From: Pseudomonadota bacterium
Lineage (GTDB): Bacteria > SAR324 > XYD2-FULL-50-16 > JAHJRI01
Direction of reading: 5' to 3'
DNA: 13,072 nt
Assembly: GCA_022360105.1 (NCBI GenBank)
Contig: JAKSDL010000836.1
Location: 1 to 13,072, forward strand
Of the stretch, positions 6,440 through 13,049 are shown piece by piece (the first letter of the stretch is position 1; each line of letters begins with the position of its first letter). The notes beneath the pieces are model-generated. The model saw only the letters and a list, made by a program, of their open reading frames with translations. It did not search any database and was not told the DNA's origin. Made by a program: the position numbers and the translations under genes.

Positions 6440-8095
6440 GTGGATTTGTATCTAATTGATGCAATTGGGCCTTTTTTTGTTGGGTATAAAAAACGCGTGA
6501 TTAACTGGTCCAAGATTCCATTTGAAAACCTGGAAAAGGAAGACCAACTGGATAACAAAAAAATTGCTGCCATTATTCCGGCCTTTGAGCAGTTTTTAAA
6601 AAGCGTCAAGGCGATAGGATACAATGGTATCACTATTGACGATGTTGCCCATTTGGTTGACCTGGAAGTCTATCCTGAAGAATACAGCAAAAAAATCAGA
6701 CAGTACCAGGATCTTTACAAAAAAGTGATTGATTTGGCGCTGGAAAATGATTTGAAAGTGTTTTTTAACACCGACATCATGTTTTTTAACCAACACATCC
6801 GGAATGAAGTTGGCAGGGACAGGCTTAAAACTATGGACTTATTGCAGCAAGCCGTGTCTCAAGCCTTATCACAGTTTTCAATTGATGGAATTATCTTCCG
6901 CATTGGTGAAACCGACGGTGAGGATGTAACGGGGGATTTCAAAAGCAAAATGATCGTCAAAACCCCCAAACAGGCTAATCAACTGATTAAGGATCTGCTC
7001 CCGGTTTTTGAAGAGCACAACAAACATTTGATCTTCAGAAACTGGACAGTCGGTTGCTATGCCATAGGTGACCTGATGTGGAATCCCAAGTCTTTCAACA
7101 AAACCTTCGCGGGTATCAACAGCCCGAATTTAATCATTTCAATGAAGTTTGGAGACACTGATTTTTTTAGTTGTCTTGAATTAAATCCGCTGATTTTCCA
7201 ATGTAACCACAAGATTCTGTTGGAGCTGCAAACAAGACGGGAAAGGGAGTGCTTCGGGGTTTTCCCCTATTATGTTGGCTGGGAATACGAAGCGTATTAC
7301 AACCGATTAAAAGCGCTGAATAACCTGGTTGGTATAACTGTCTGGAGTCAAACAGGTGGCTGGTCGAGAAATAGAAATCTGACCTGGGTGGAGGATTCTT
7401 CTGTTTGGAACGAGTTAAATACCACGGCTACCATTCAGATCTTCAAGGATGGCATCAGCGCCGAGAAAGCCATTCGCCTGTTTTTTCAAGATGAACGATA
7501 TGTCGAGTTTTTAAAACTTTTTTATGATGTGTTTAGACGGCTGCTTTATATTGAGGATTTTGCCAACAAACAACTCTATTTTCGCCGGACTCGAATTCCC
7601 CCCCTGCTTTGGTTCTCTTGGGATTACATTACTGTAAACCCGGTTATGACAGCCGTATACCAGATTTTCTCCAATAAGATTTATGGTTTTAACGAAGCCA
7701 AAATCGACAGAATCTACCAGCTGGGAGAAGAATTAAAAATCGAAAACATGGAGTACTGCTACGATACCTTAAGGTTGCTTTCCCAATGCAGAAAGACCCT
7801 GCTGGGACAATACGAGGCCTTTCGTCTGCTGGAATACATAGGTCTTTTTCGAAGAAAACACCGCCATTGCAATATCAAATTCTTTGTCAAGAAAGGAAAC
7901 GAGCATGTTTTCTGGGTGCGCTTGCTGTTAAGGATATTCACGCGTCAGCGTGCAAAGTACAGACTGGTTGATCGTATCTTTCTGAATCGAATTTTCGCCC
8001 TGACCGTATTTAAGGTAATTTTATTGCTGGTGAAGGGTCGTATGCCTAAATTTACAAATAAACATGCGATGAAGCTGGAGTTGTTATTCAAATAA
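6440..8095 (+). CDS. Putative TIM-barrel glycoside hydrolase-like protein (GH67/alpha-glucuronidase-like motifs)
   Basis: The 551-residue protein starts with GTG, supported by GAGGGA 6 nt upstream. No signal peptide is visible, so it is probably cytoplasmic. Residues about 40-320 look like an alternating beta/alpha barrel: GYNGITIDDV (60-69), LKVFFNTDIM (105-114), IDGIIFRIGE (148-157), HLIFRNWTVG (196-205) with GDLMWN (210-215), ILLELQ (259-264) and GITVWSQTGGW (298-308). The IDGIIFRIGE and LELQ-TRRERECFG segments recall the strand ends of GH67 alpha-glucuronidases (ELQITQEYxG), making E157 and E263 candidate catalytic residues. This is a remembered motif resemblance, not a search result. The C-terminal 230 residues are helical-looking and unassigned, with a basic region and a hydrophobic stretch near 513-532 that could bind membrane. 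It converges on the PHP-glycosyltransferase gene, which suggests glycan metabolism. Its substrate is unknown. Confidence 0.5.
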   Translation: MDLYLIDAIGPFFVGYKKRVINWSKIPFENLEKEDQLDNKKIAAIIPAFEQFLKSVKAIGYNGITIDDVAHLVDLEVYPEEYSKKIRQYQDLYKKVIDLALENDLKVFFNTDIMFFNQHIRNEVGRDRLKTMDLLQQAVSQALSQFSIDGIIFRIGETDGEDVTGDFKSKMIVKTPKQANQLIKDLLPVFEEHNKHLIFRNWTVGCYAIGDLMWNPKSFNKTFAGINSPNLIISMKFGDTDFFSCLELNPLIFQCNHKILLELQTRRERECFGVFPYYVGWEYEAYYNRLKALNNLVGITVWSQTGGWSRNRNLTWVEDSSVWNELNTTATIQIFKDGISAEKAIRLFFQDERYVEFLKLFYDVFRRLLYIEDFANKQLYFRRTRIPPLLWFSWDYITVNPVMTAVYQIFSNKIYGFNEAKIDRIYQLGEELKIENMEYCYDTLRLLSQCRKTLLGQYEAFRLLEYIGLFRRKHRHCNIKFFVKKGNEHVFWVRLLLRIFTRQRAKYRLVDRIFLNRIFALTVFKVILLLVKGRMPKFTNKHAMKLELLFK

Positions 8096-8120
8096 ATCAA
8101 AGATTTATTTGAATAACAAC
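8080..8120. terminator. 19-bp perfect hairpin overlapping the stop codon, possible bidirectional terminator
   Basis: Left arm 8080-8098 (GTTGTTATTCAAATAAATC) and right arm 8102-8120 (GATTTATTTGAATAACAAC) are perfect reverse complements around an AAA loop. The stop codon TAA (8093-8095) of the GH-like gene lies in the left arm. The stem is AT-rich, and a family A repeat starts immediately after it at 8121. It lies between convergent genes, so a terminator role is plausible but not proven. Confidence 0.5.
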
Positions 8121-8265
8121 ATTTTAGATCCTAGATTGATGATCTAGGATTTATTTGGGGATTTTAAATTTTATATTTTCAGGCCGTGAAAGCGAAGCTT
8201 TCAGTTCAAATATTGAAACGTTTACACGTTTTAAGCTAGAAGCTAATCGCCAACCGCCAAAAGCT
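8121..8265 (+). repeat. Family A repeat plus family B fragment between the convergent genes
   Basis: The copy begins ATTTTAGATCCTAGAT and includes a 9-bp hairpin ATCCTAGAT/ATCTAGGAT (8128-8150) and the shared core TGAAAGC-gaa-GCTTTCA at 8187-8203. A family B fragment follows at 8233-8265 (AAGCTAGAAGCTAATCGCCA, then ACCGCC). The A-then-B order matches that at 4012-4138. Confidence 0.7.
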
Positions 8266-8287
8266 AAAAAAGCTATATAGCTTTTTT
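8266..8287. terminator. 22-bp perfect palindrome AAAAAAGCTAT/ATAGCTTTTTT at the end of the PHP-glycosyltransferase gene
   Basis: The palindrome covers the TAG stop codon (plus-strand 8273-8275) of the minus-strand gene and ends in a run of six T residues on either strand. It has the outline of a short bidirectional terminator, but the stem has few G-C pairs and no true loop, so its efficiency is uncertain. Confidence 0.4.
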
Positions 8288-11020
8288 CAATTCCTTTCCA
8301 ATTTGTTCCGGGAGTAATTGAACTCTTCTCTGTTCCGATTTGGAAGCGGTGAGTTTGTCTTCACCAGAAAGGCCAATGTTCTTCACAAATGCTTCCATAA
8401 TCAGTTCCGGTTTGTAATCATTCGCCCTTTTCAAGCTGTTTTGCTTGAGGCTAAGCCTGAAAGTGGAGTCCCTGATAAACAGCTCCAGTTTCTGTTTCAA
8501 ATCGTCCAGATCTTTCGCCAGAATACCATTTTTGTTGGTTTTGATAATGGCTTTTGGTCCTTTCTCATCGTACGCTGCGACAGCGGTTCCACAGCTCATG
8601 GCTTCCAGAATGACATTGCCAAAGGTGTCAAAGCGGGAAGGCAGGATCAACATGTCGACCTGTGAATAAATATCCGGCATTTTGGCTTTATCCACCCAGC
8701 CTAAAAAGACGGCATTAGGCAATTGTTGCTTTAGCCTTTCCTCCGCAGGGCCTTTTCCGGCAACGACCAGCTTTACATTTGGATAATCTTTTTCCAGGTC
8801 TTTCATCAAAACAGGCAGATCAAAAACACCTTTTTCATCGCTGATTCTTCCGGCATAAAGAATCACAATGTCGTTTTCTTCCACTTTATTATCAAACACA
8901 ATCGTGCGATTCAGTTTTCTGGGATGAAAGGCTTCGTCGACCCAGTGAGCAGTGTAATGAACTTTTTTGGCCTCGTACCCAATGGAAGGTCCTGTCAGCC
9001 AATTGGCATGATCCTGGTTCATTACAAAGATGCCATCAAACTGCAGATAAAAGGCCCTGAGAATCCTGCGAATCCTGTCAACCACCTGTGGTTCCAGGTT
9101 GGTGGTTTTGTTTACAAACTCCATCCAGTCCGTATGCAGGAAAAAGTAAACAGGAACAGCCATGGACTCTTTTAAATACAAGGCTACCAAGCCCATTAAC
9201 AGCTCGGTTGAACACATAATCCTGTCATAACCGCCTTGGAAAAAGATTTTCTTGATCTCAAGAATATCGGGAACATGGAATGTCTGGTCAGGATAGCTGG
9301 GAACGGCAAATCTACCCACCGGTCTGACAACCTTAAGGTGAGGCTGATCTTGCATACTGTCATGACAAATTAGAAAATCGATATCCAGGTTGTTTTTCCT
9401 GATGAACTTCAATTTTGCAGAAAGCGAAGAAGAGACCCCATTTTTATCCACCAGGGTGTCAGTCAACCACAGGACTCGCTCAGGATGTTCATGCTTACCC
9501 AGGGATTTAGCGAAATTATTGACGAATTTCCGCTGGTTCATCAGAACCCTGGTACTGATTAATGATGCTCCGGCAATGAAGGCGGAAGCCAACATTGGAA
9601 AGGACAGGGTGTCCAAAAACTCGGAAAGGTTTACCTGGGAGACATCATCCATTTTTCGGTCATGACTGCCCTCAAAAAGTGCTCTGAAATGGGTGGGGAT
9701 TTCGAATTTGTTTATTAGCGAAGACAGATCGATATCAGCGTTTAAATCGATCTGTTCCATTTGTGATGATTTATCTTTAATCCTCTTGGCAATTACCCTG
9801 TTCAGGGTCGTGAACATTTTTGGAATACTGTTCTTCAACAGGCTGAAATATTGTTCCTGATCCCTGTCTTTCGATTTGGCAATCTCATCAATTTCCCTGA
9901 TCAGGGGCTTAAAATCCGGTGAGACTTTGAATCGTGTCAAAATCCCGGGTCTTTGTCCTTTCAATGCCTCGTGCAGGGTTTTAAAGAAAAACATGGTGAA
10001 GCGGTGTCGTCTCAGTTCCTGCATCATGTTGCTGAATCCCAGGCAAATCAGCTTGTCTTTAAGGCTCCCCTGGTGCAGGAACATCCGGATTAAACCCGGT
10101 TCCTTCATATGTAATGCGATCTGGGAAAAGTAATCGATAAAGGCGATGTTTAATTTCTGATGATTTGCTACCGATCCGTATGGATGAATATCACCGTTGC
10201 GAATGGCTTCCAGTGCCAGCTGGGACATTGGGGTGTTTTTTTGTCTTTCGCTTAGATTTGGTACATGCAGGTAGCTCCCGCAAGAGCCTGCAAAATGCCC
10301 CATATGATCATCGGAACCACCTGTAAAATGCTTTATTAATGAGTTTTTACAAAAATTAGCAGAATTTATTCCATGCTTTTTCTGCAAAGTGTCGATCTTT
10401 TCTTCTGTAATTGAATTTAGCCATTCCCAGGTTAACAGATTCTGCCAAATATCCCTTTGGCCGTTCATTACCTCAAACCTTTCAAACATCAGCAGCAGCT
10501 TTTCGAAGATTTCAGGGTTAATCTGCTCTTTGGCCCTGTACATGTACAAGGGGTGTGGGAGAATGGTGGGGATATTGTTTTCAACGGTGTAGGTTAAGAA
10601 ATGATACAGGTTTCTTCGGTAGTGGTTAAGTTTTGCCTCTTGCTCGGGGCTGAATCCGTAAGCAAGAACATGTAAGTGGGTGTTATATTCGGCAAAATAA
10701 CAGGTGAATTCTGAAGCAGCCAAAATATCCCGACCTTTTTCCATCACCTCCCAACAGGATCTGGCATTGTTGTGGTTAGTGATAGTAATGGCGTTGCACT
10801 GGTTTTTCTCCAGGTTTCGTATCAATTCTTCTGTTTTCAGCCAGGTCTCAGGAAATCGTAAAATTCTACCAAGCAGCTCATCAGTGACATCGCTGTTGTA
10901 GTCATGACAATGCAGATCTATCTTAATCCTTTCATGCTTCGGAACTTTCTTTCCCTGCTTGTTAAGCAGGGATTGATAGACCCCCTGTATCCGTTTTTGA
11001 AATCCAAGACTATCAGTCAT
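8273..11020 (-). CDS. PHP-domain / family 4 glycosyltransferase fusion protein
   Basis: The 915-residue protein is a two-enzyme chimera. Residues about 30-285 form a PHP metal-dependent phosphoesterase domain: IDLHCHD (H37, H39), TNHNN (H83), the acidic E104, HLHVLAYG (H115, H117), LPHP (H156) and GGSDDHMG (D237, D238, H239). Residues about 516-880 form a GT-B fold family 4 glycosyltransferase: LTDTLVDKNGVSSSL at the N-lobe, LHTDW (628-632), YAGRISDEKG (722-731) with R725 and K730, and the donor-site FDTFGNVILEAMSCGT with E806. The order resembles SQD2-like and mannosyltransferase-like GT4 enzymes. Residues about 286-515 match nothing I recognise; a hydrophobic stretch lies at 474-494. The ATG at 11020 was chosen over an upstream TTG (11035) because GGGGGA lies 7 nt before it. 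It faces the GH-like gene. The donor, acceptor and PHP substrate are unknown. Confidence 0.85.
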   Translation of the reverse strand: MTDSLGFQKRIQGVYQSLLNKQGKKVPKHERIKIDLHCHDYNSDVTDELLGRILRFPETWLKTEELIRNLEKNQCNAITITNHNNARSCWEVMEKGRDILAASEFTCYFAEYNTHLHVLAYGFSPEQEAKLNHYRRNLYHFLTYTVENNIPTILPHPLYMYRAKEQINPEIFEKLLLMFERFEVMNGQRDIWQNLLTWEWLNSITEEKIDTLQKKHGINSANFCKNSLIKHFTGGSDDHMGHFAGSCGSYLHVPNLSERQKNTPMSQLALEAIRNGDIHPYGSVANHQKLNIAFIDYFSQIALHMKEPGLIRMFLHQGSLKDKLICLGFSNMMQELRRHRFTMFFFKTLHEALKGQRPGILTRFKVSPDFKPLIREIDEIAKSKDRDQEQYFSLLKNSIPKMFTTLNRVIAKRIKDKSSQMEQIDLNADIDLSSLINKFEIPTHFRALFEGSHDRKMDDVSQVNLSEFLDTLSFPMLASAFIAGASLISTRVLMNQRKFVNNFAKSLGKHEHPERVLWLTDTLVDKNGVSSSLSAKLKFIRKNNLDIDFLICHDSMQDQPHLKVVRPVGRFAVPSYPDQTFHVPDILEIKKIFFQGGYDRIMCSTELLMGLVALYLKESMAVPVYFFLHTDWMEFVNKTTNLEPQVVDRIRRILRAFYLQFDGIFVMNQDHANWLTGPSIGYEAKKVHYTAHWVDEAFHPRKLNRTIVFDNKVEENDIVILYAGRISDEKGVFDLPVLMKDLEKDYPNVKLVVAGKGPAEERLKQQLPNAVFLGWVDKAKMPDIYSQVDMLILPSRFDTFGNVILEAMSCGTAVAAYDEKGPKAIIKTNKNGILAKDLDDLKQKLELFIRDSTFRLSLKQNSLKRANDYKPELIMEAFVKNIGLSGEDKLTASKSEQRRVQLLPEQIGKELKKAI

Positions 11021-11027
11021 CTGCTGA

Positions 11028-11033
11028 TCCCCC
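11028..11033 (-). promoter_or_regulatory. Shine-Dalgarno site deciding the PHP-glycosyltransferase start
   Basis: On the minus strand GGGGGA lies 7 nt before the ATG at 11020. The alternative in-frame TTG at 11035 begins upstream of this site and so could not use it. Confidence 0.7.
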
Positions 11034-11057
11034 AAAATAGTAATGTTACATTTCCAG

Positions 11058-11077
11058 AACTGACGTTTGCATCAGTT
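11058..11077. promoter_or_regulatory. AACTGA/TCAGTT inverted repeat in the leader of the PHP-glycosyltransferase gene
   Basis: Perfect 6-bp arms at 11058-11063 and 11072-11077 surround 8 nt, about 40-55 nt upstream of the start codon. It could be an operator or a leader hairpin; nothing distinguishes these from chance. Confidence 0.25.
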
Positions 11078-11184
11078 GAGAGGAATACCCCTTTTGTCTT
11101 TGATGGTAGTTTTTTGATTTTTAAAAGTAATTTCAGGGATATTCGCTAACTATATAAAAACTATAACAATTATTGAGAGCAGGA

Positions 11185-11340
11185 GTGTTGAATCGATATT
11201 TGAAAGTTGTAAAATCTTCGTGGAGAGTTGCGGTAGACGGGGCTTATTACAAAGAACCTATAGCAAAGGCTTCAGGACGATCCGGTGCTATAGGTGATCA
11301 ATGTGTAAAAACAGTAAAATACCTGGATATGTTTGGTTAA
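11185..11340 (+). pseudogene. Possible short or truncated ORF, 51 codons, unrecognised
   Basis: The frame is open from 11167 to a TAA at 11338-11340. A GTG at 11185 follows GCAGGA too closely to be a clean ribosome site. The translation is protein-like in composition and includes SSWRVAVDGAYYKEPIAKAS near the middle. The DGAYxKxP stretch faintly recalls a DDE transposase strand, which would make this a transposase remnant, but nothing else of such a gene is readable around it. It is reported as a possible remnant, not as an active gene. Confidence 0.2.
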
Positions 11341-11520
11341 AGTGAACATTTTTCTTTTTTACAATTCTCTCACAGGTAGATAATTGGTGCCTGAAACATA
11401 CTTGTATAATTTTATTTGGTTATCGGTTATTTAATGTCATTAACTCAAGTTTCGCACCTGTTTTTGCAGTAGATGATTTATATGGTGTAAAACCACCATC
11501 AGCTATTCAGTTAAAAGCAT

Positions 11521-11545
11521 TTGGCTATTAGCGATCAGCTGCTAG
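11521..11545. repeat. Family B repeat fragment
   Basis: TTGGCTATTAGCGATCAGCT followed by GCTAG matches the AGCTnTTAGC-type fragments at 4109, 4947, 5012 and 8233. No family A partner is visible next to this one. Confidence 0.5.
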
Positions 11546-11579
11546 CGTTGATTTGACTTGTGTTTTGAAGATAGAAGAT

Positions 11580-11600
11580 TGCCTCGGGGTTTCCAAGGCA
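11580..11600 (-). terminator. Terminator-like hairpin after the flavoprotein gene
   Basis: On the minus strand the arms TGCCTTGG and CCGAGGCA pair over 8 bp with one G-U, around a 5-nt loop (AAACC). The hairpin lies 8 nt after the stop codon. The following ATCTTCTATCTTC is only moderately T-rich, so it may be an inefficient intrinsic terminator. Confidence 0.55.
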
Positions 11601-11608
11601 CGATGAAT

Positions 11609-12184
11609 TTAGGAACGTGTTTTTTCCAACAACCAAGCCATATTCTCACCTAGAACCTTCATAATCTCCATACCCTCTTCATCTTTTTCCACATCGCCAG
11701 CTTCAAGCCCAATGCCGACATTCCAGTAACAAGAACCGGGTATGAGCATTTGACCGTAAAGGAAAAAATGGTTTAAGGCGTCAAATGTAGTTACTGCCCC
11801 GGCTCTACGAACAGCAGCCACAGCTGCACCGACCTTGCGCTTGAAGATGCCGTTGTTTGCTCGCCCTACCAATCCCGCTCGATCGATCAAAGCCTTAATT
11901 TCGGAGGTCACGTTTGTGAAATAGACCGGCGAACCCAGGATAATTCCATCCGCTTCTACCATTTTGGCGATGCACTCATTCACCAAATCGTTGTCCATGG
12001 TGCATCTGTTGTCTTGATTTTCAAAGCACTTGTAACAAGCGCGACATCCTTTAATCGGCTTGGCACCAACCTGTACGATCTCCGTCTCGATATTTTTTGC
12101 TTCCAGCTCTTCAAAAACCTTATTGATAAGTATCTGTGTATTCCCCTTTTTCCTGGGACTTCCATTAAACGCGACTACTTTCAT
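11609..12184 (-). CDS. Iron-sulfur flavoprotein / NAD(P)H-dependent FMN reductase family protein
   Basis: The 191-residue cytoplasmic protein has a flavodoxin-like fold. Residues 1-16 (KVVAFNGSPRKKGNT) form the FMN phosphate-binding loop, and ILGSPVYFTNVTSEIKALID (82-101) is the usual second flavin-contact segment. C47, C50, C53 and C61 give a CX2CX2CX7C pattern as in Isf-type iron-sulfur flavoproteins, where such cysteines bind a 4Fe-4S cluster. It probably moves electrons between ferredoxin or NAD(P)H and an unknown acceptor. The start was set at the ATG at 12184, since AGGA lies 5 nt upstream and the conserved strand begins there; the in-frame ATG at 12232 would add 16 unconserved residues. 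It stands alone on its strand and is followed by a terminator-like hairpin. A role in oxidative-stress or quinone/nitro reduction is equally possible. Confidence 0.87.
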   Translation of the reverse strand: MKVVAFNGSPRKKGNTQILINKVFEELEAKNIETEIVQVGAKPIKGCRACYKCFENQDNRCTMDNDLVNECIAKMVEADGIILGSPVYFTNVTSEIKALIDRAGLVGRANNGIFKRKVGAAVAAVRRAGAVTTFDALNHFFLYGQMLIPGSCYWNVGIGLEAGDVEKDEEGMEIMKVLGENMAWLLEKTRS

Positions 12185-12388
12185 TTCGTTCCTATTGTTT
12201 GATTGGTAAGTGATAAAAAGGATGGTGGACATTTATGAGGATCGGCTGAAGATCTGATCCTTAGACCTTTTCCTGTCTTGAATGCCACGAAGACAAAGGC
12301 GACAGGCCCTGAACCAAAAGGTAAAGGTTATGCCCCTCAATGTCAGTTCTGCCTTTCAGTCGGATACTAGCTTCGAGTCTATTATGCA

Positions 12389-12535
12389 ATGGAAAGTGTG
12401 TCTACAGAATTGGGCGAAGTGGCATACCAAAAACTTACAGGCATGTTAGAGAGGCAAGTTATCTGCTCAAGGAATTCTGAAACCAGAAGTTTCTTTGGAC
12501 TGGTCGAACAGGACAAAAGGGAGAGCAAACCATAA
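12389..12535 (+). CDS. Possible small protein, 48 residues, unrecognised
   Basis: The frame runs from ATG at 12389 to TAA at 12533-12535 and reads MESVSTELGEVAYQKLTGML, then a charged stretch ending in DKRESKP. The helix-like, charged composition is protein-like. However, there is no clear ribosome site and I recognise no family. It may be a fragment of a decayed gene; an in-frame TAG lies a few codons upstream. Confidence 0.2.
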   Translation: MESVSTELGEVAYQKLTGMLERQVICSRNSETRSFFGLVEQDKRESKP

Positions 12536-12993
12536 GGATAAGAGGGTAGCAAAATATTAGTTGATTCATTTTCCCTTTTGTCTTGTGTCACTATCAGCAA
12601 TCTATATGCCGAAATGGTACATTTATCTCCTTGTAAGCCAAAGATATAAAATATCAATATATTATAACGAGTTTTTAATTCGAAAGCAGCCGCGAAAGTG
12701 TGCAAAAAGAGACCAAATGCAGTGCCAGGGTTGCAAATTTGCGACTAAACAAAATGTTTTTGCTTCACTAAAAATCAAGGGATTTTTAGAACAGAGAGCT
12801 ATCTTGTTTCAAACATCGGAGAATGGCTCAAGGTATTCCGGTTATGAGTCCATAAATTCAAAATTGTTTTTGTGAATTAGGAATCAAATGGATCGCATTA
12901 TTTGAGGTTTTGGGGCAGTTGCTCCAAAGAGCATAAGGTGTTGAGCAGTGTAACCCTATGCTGAGATCTTTGACAGTCATTATGATATGAAGG

Positions 12994-13009
12994 GGCATTT
13001 CAAAATGCC
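12994..13009. repeat. GGCATTT/AAATGCC palindrome
   Basis: Perfect 7-bp arms (12994-13000 and 13003-13009) are separated by CA. It is a short palindrome in gene-free DNA near the window edge. With a 2-nt spacer it is more like a protein-binding site than an RNA hairpin, but its role is unknown. Confidence 0.35.
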
Positions 13010-13030
13010 AAATAGAAAGTTACAACGGTC

Positions 13031-13049
13031 TGAATGAGTCGTTCATTCA
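13031..13049. promoter_or_regulatory. TetR-operator-like palindrome
   Basis: TGAATGA at 13031-13037 and TCATTCA at 13043-13049 are perfect inverted half-sites with a 5-nt spacer. TetR-family regulators, including FadR-type fatty-acid regulators, bind palindromes of the TGAATGA-n-TCATTCA type. It probably belongs to the promoter of a gene to the right of the window. Confidence 0.45.

Larger units (their letters stand above)
11021..11608. other. 588-bp region without a confident gene
   Basis: This lies upstream of the minus-strand PHP-glycosyltransferase gene and downstream of the minus-strand flavoprotein gene. It holds the leader of the former (with GGGGGA at 11028-11033 and an AACTGA/TCAGTT inverted repeat at 11058-11077), a 57-codon open stretch on the plus strand (11167-11340), a 10-bp inverted repeat (11256-11295), a family B fragment (11521-11545) and a terminator-like hairpin (11580-11600). 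Confidence 0.6.

Noticed and set aside
11021..11035. TTG start at 11035 for the PHP-glycosyltransferase
   Set aside because: The strong GGGGGA site lies downstream of that TTG and is correctly spaced for the ATG at 11020.
10904..11149. 81-codon plus-strand frame overlapping the start of the PHP-glycosyltransferase gene
   Set aside because: It is mostly antisense to the N-terminus and leader of a well-supported gene and has no domain signal.
12382..12705. 107-codon minus-strand frame
   Set aside because: The translation has no domain-like pattern, no ribosome site was seen, and it lies in low-information gene-free DNA.
12561..12875. 104-codon plus-strand frame
   Set aside because: No recognisable family and no ribosome site. 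It contains a CQGC pair but no further metal-binding pattern, so it was not annotated as a gene.
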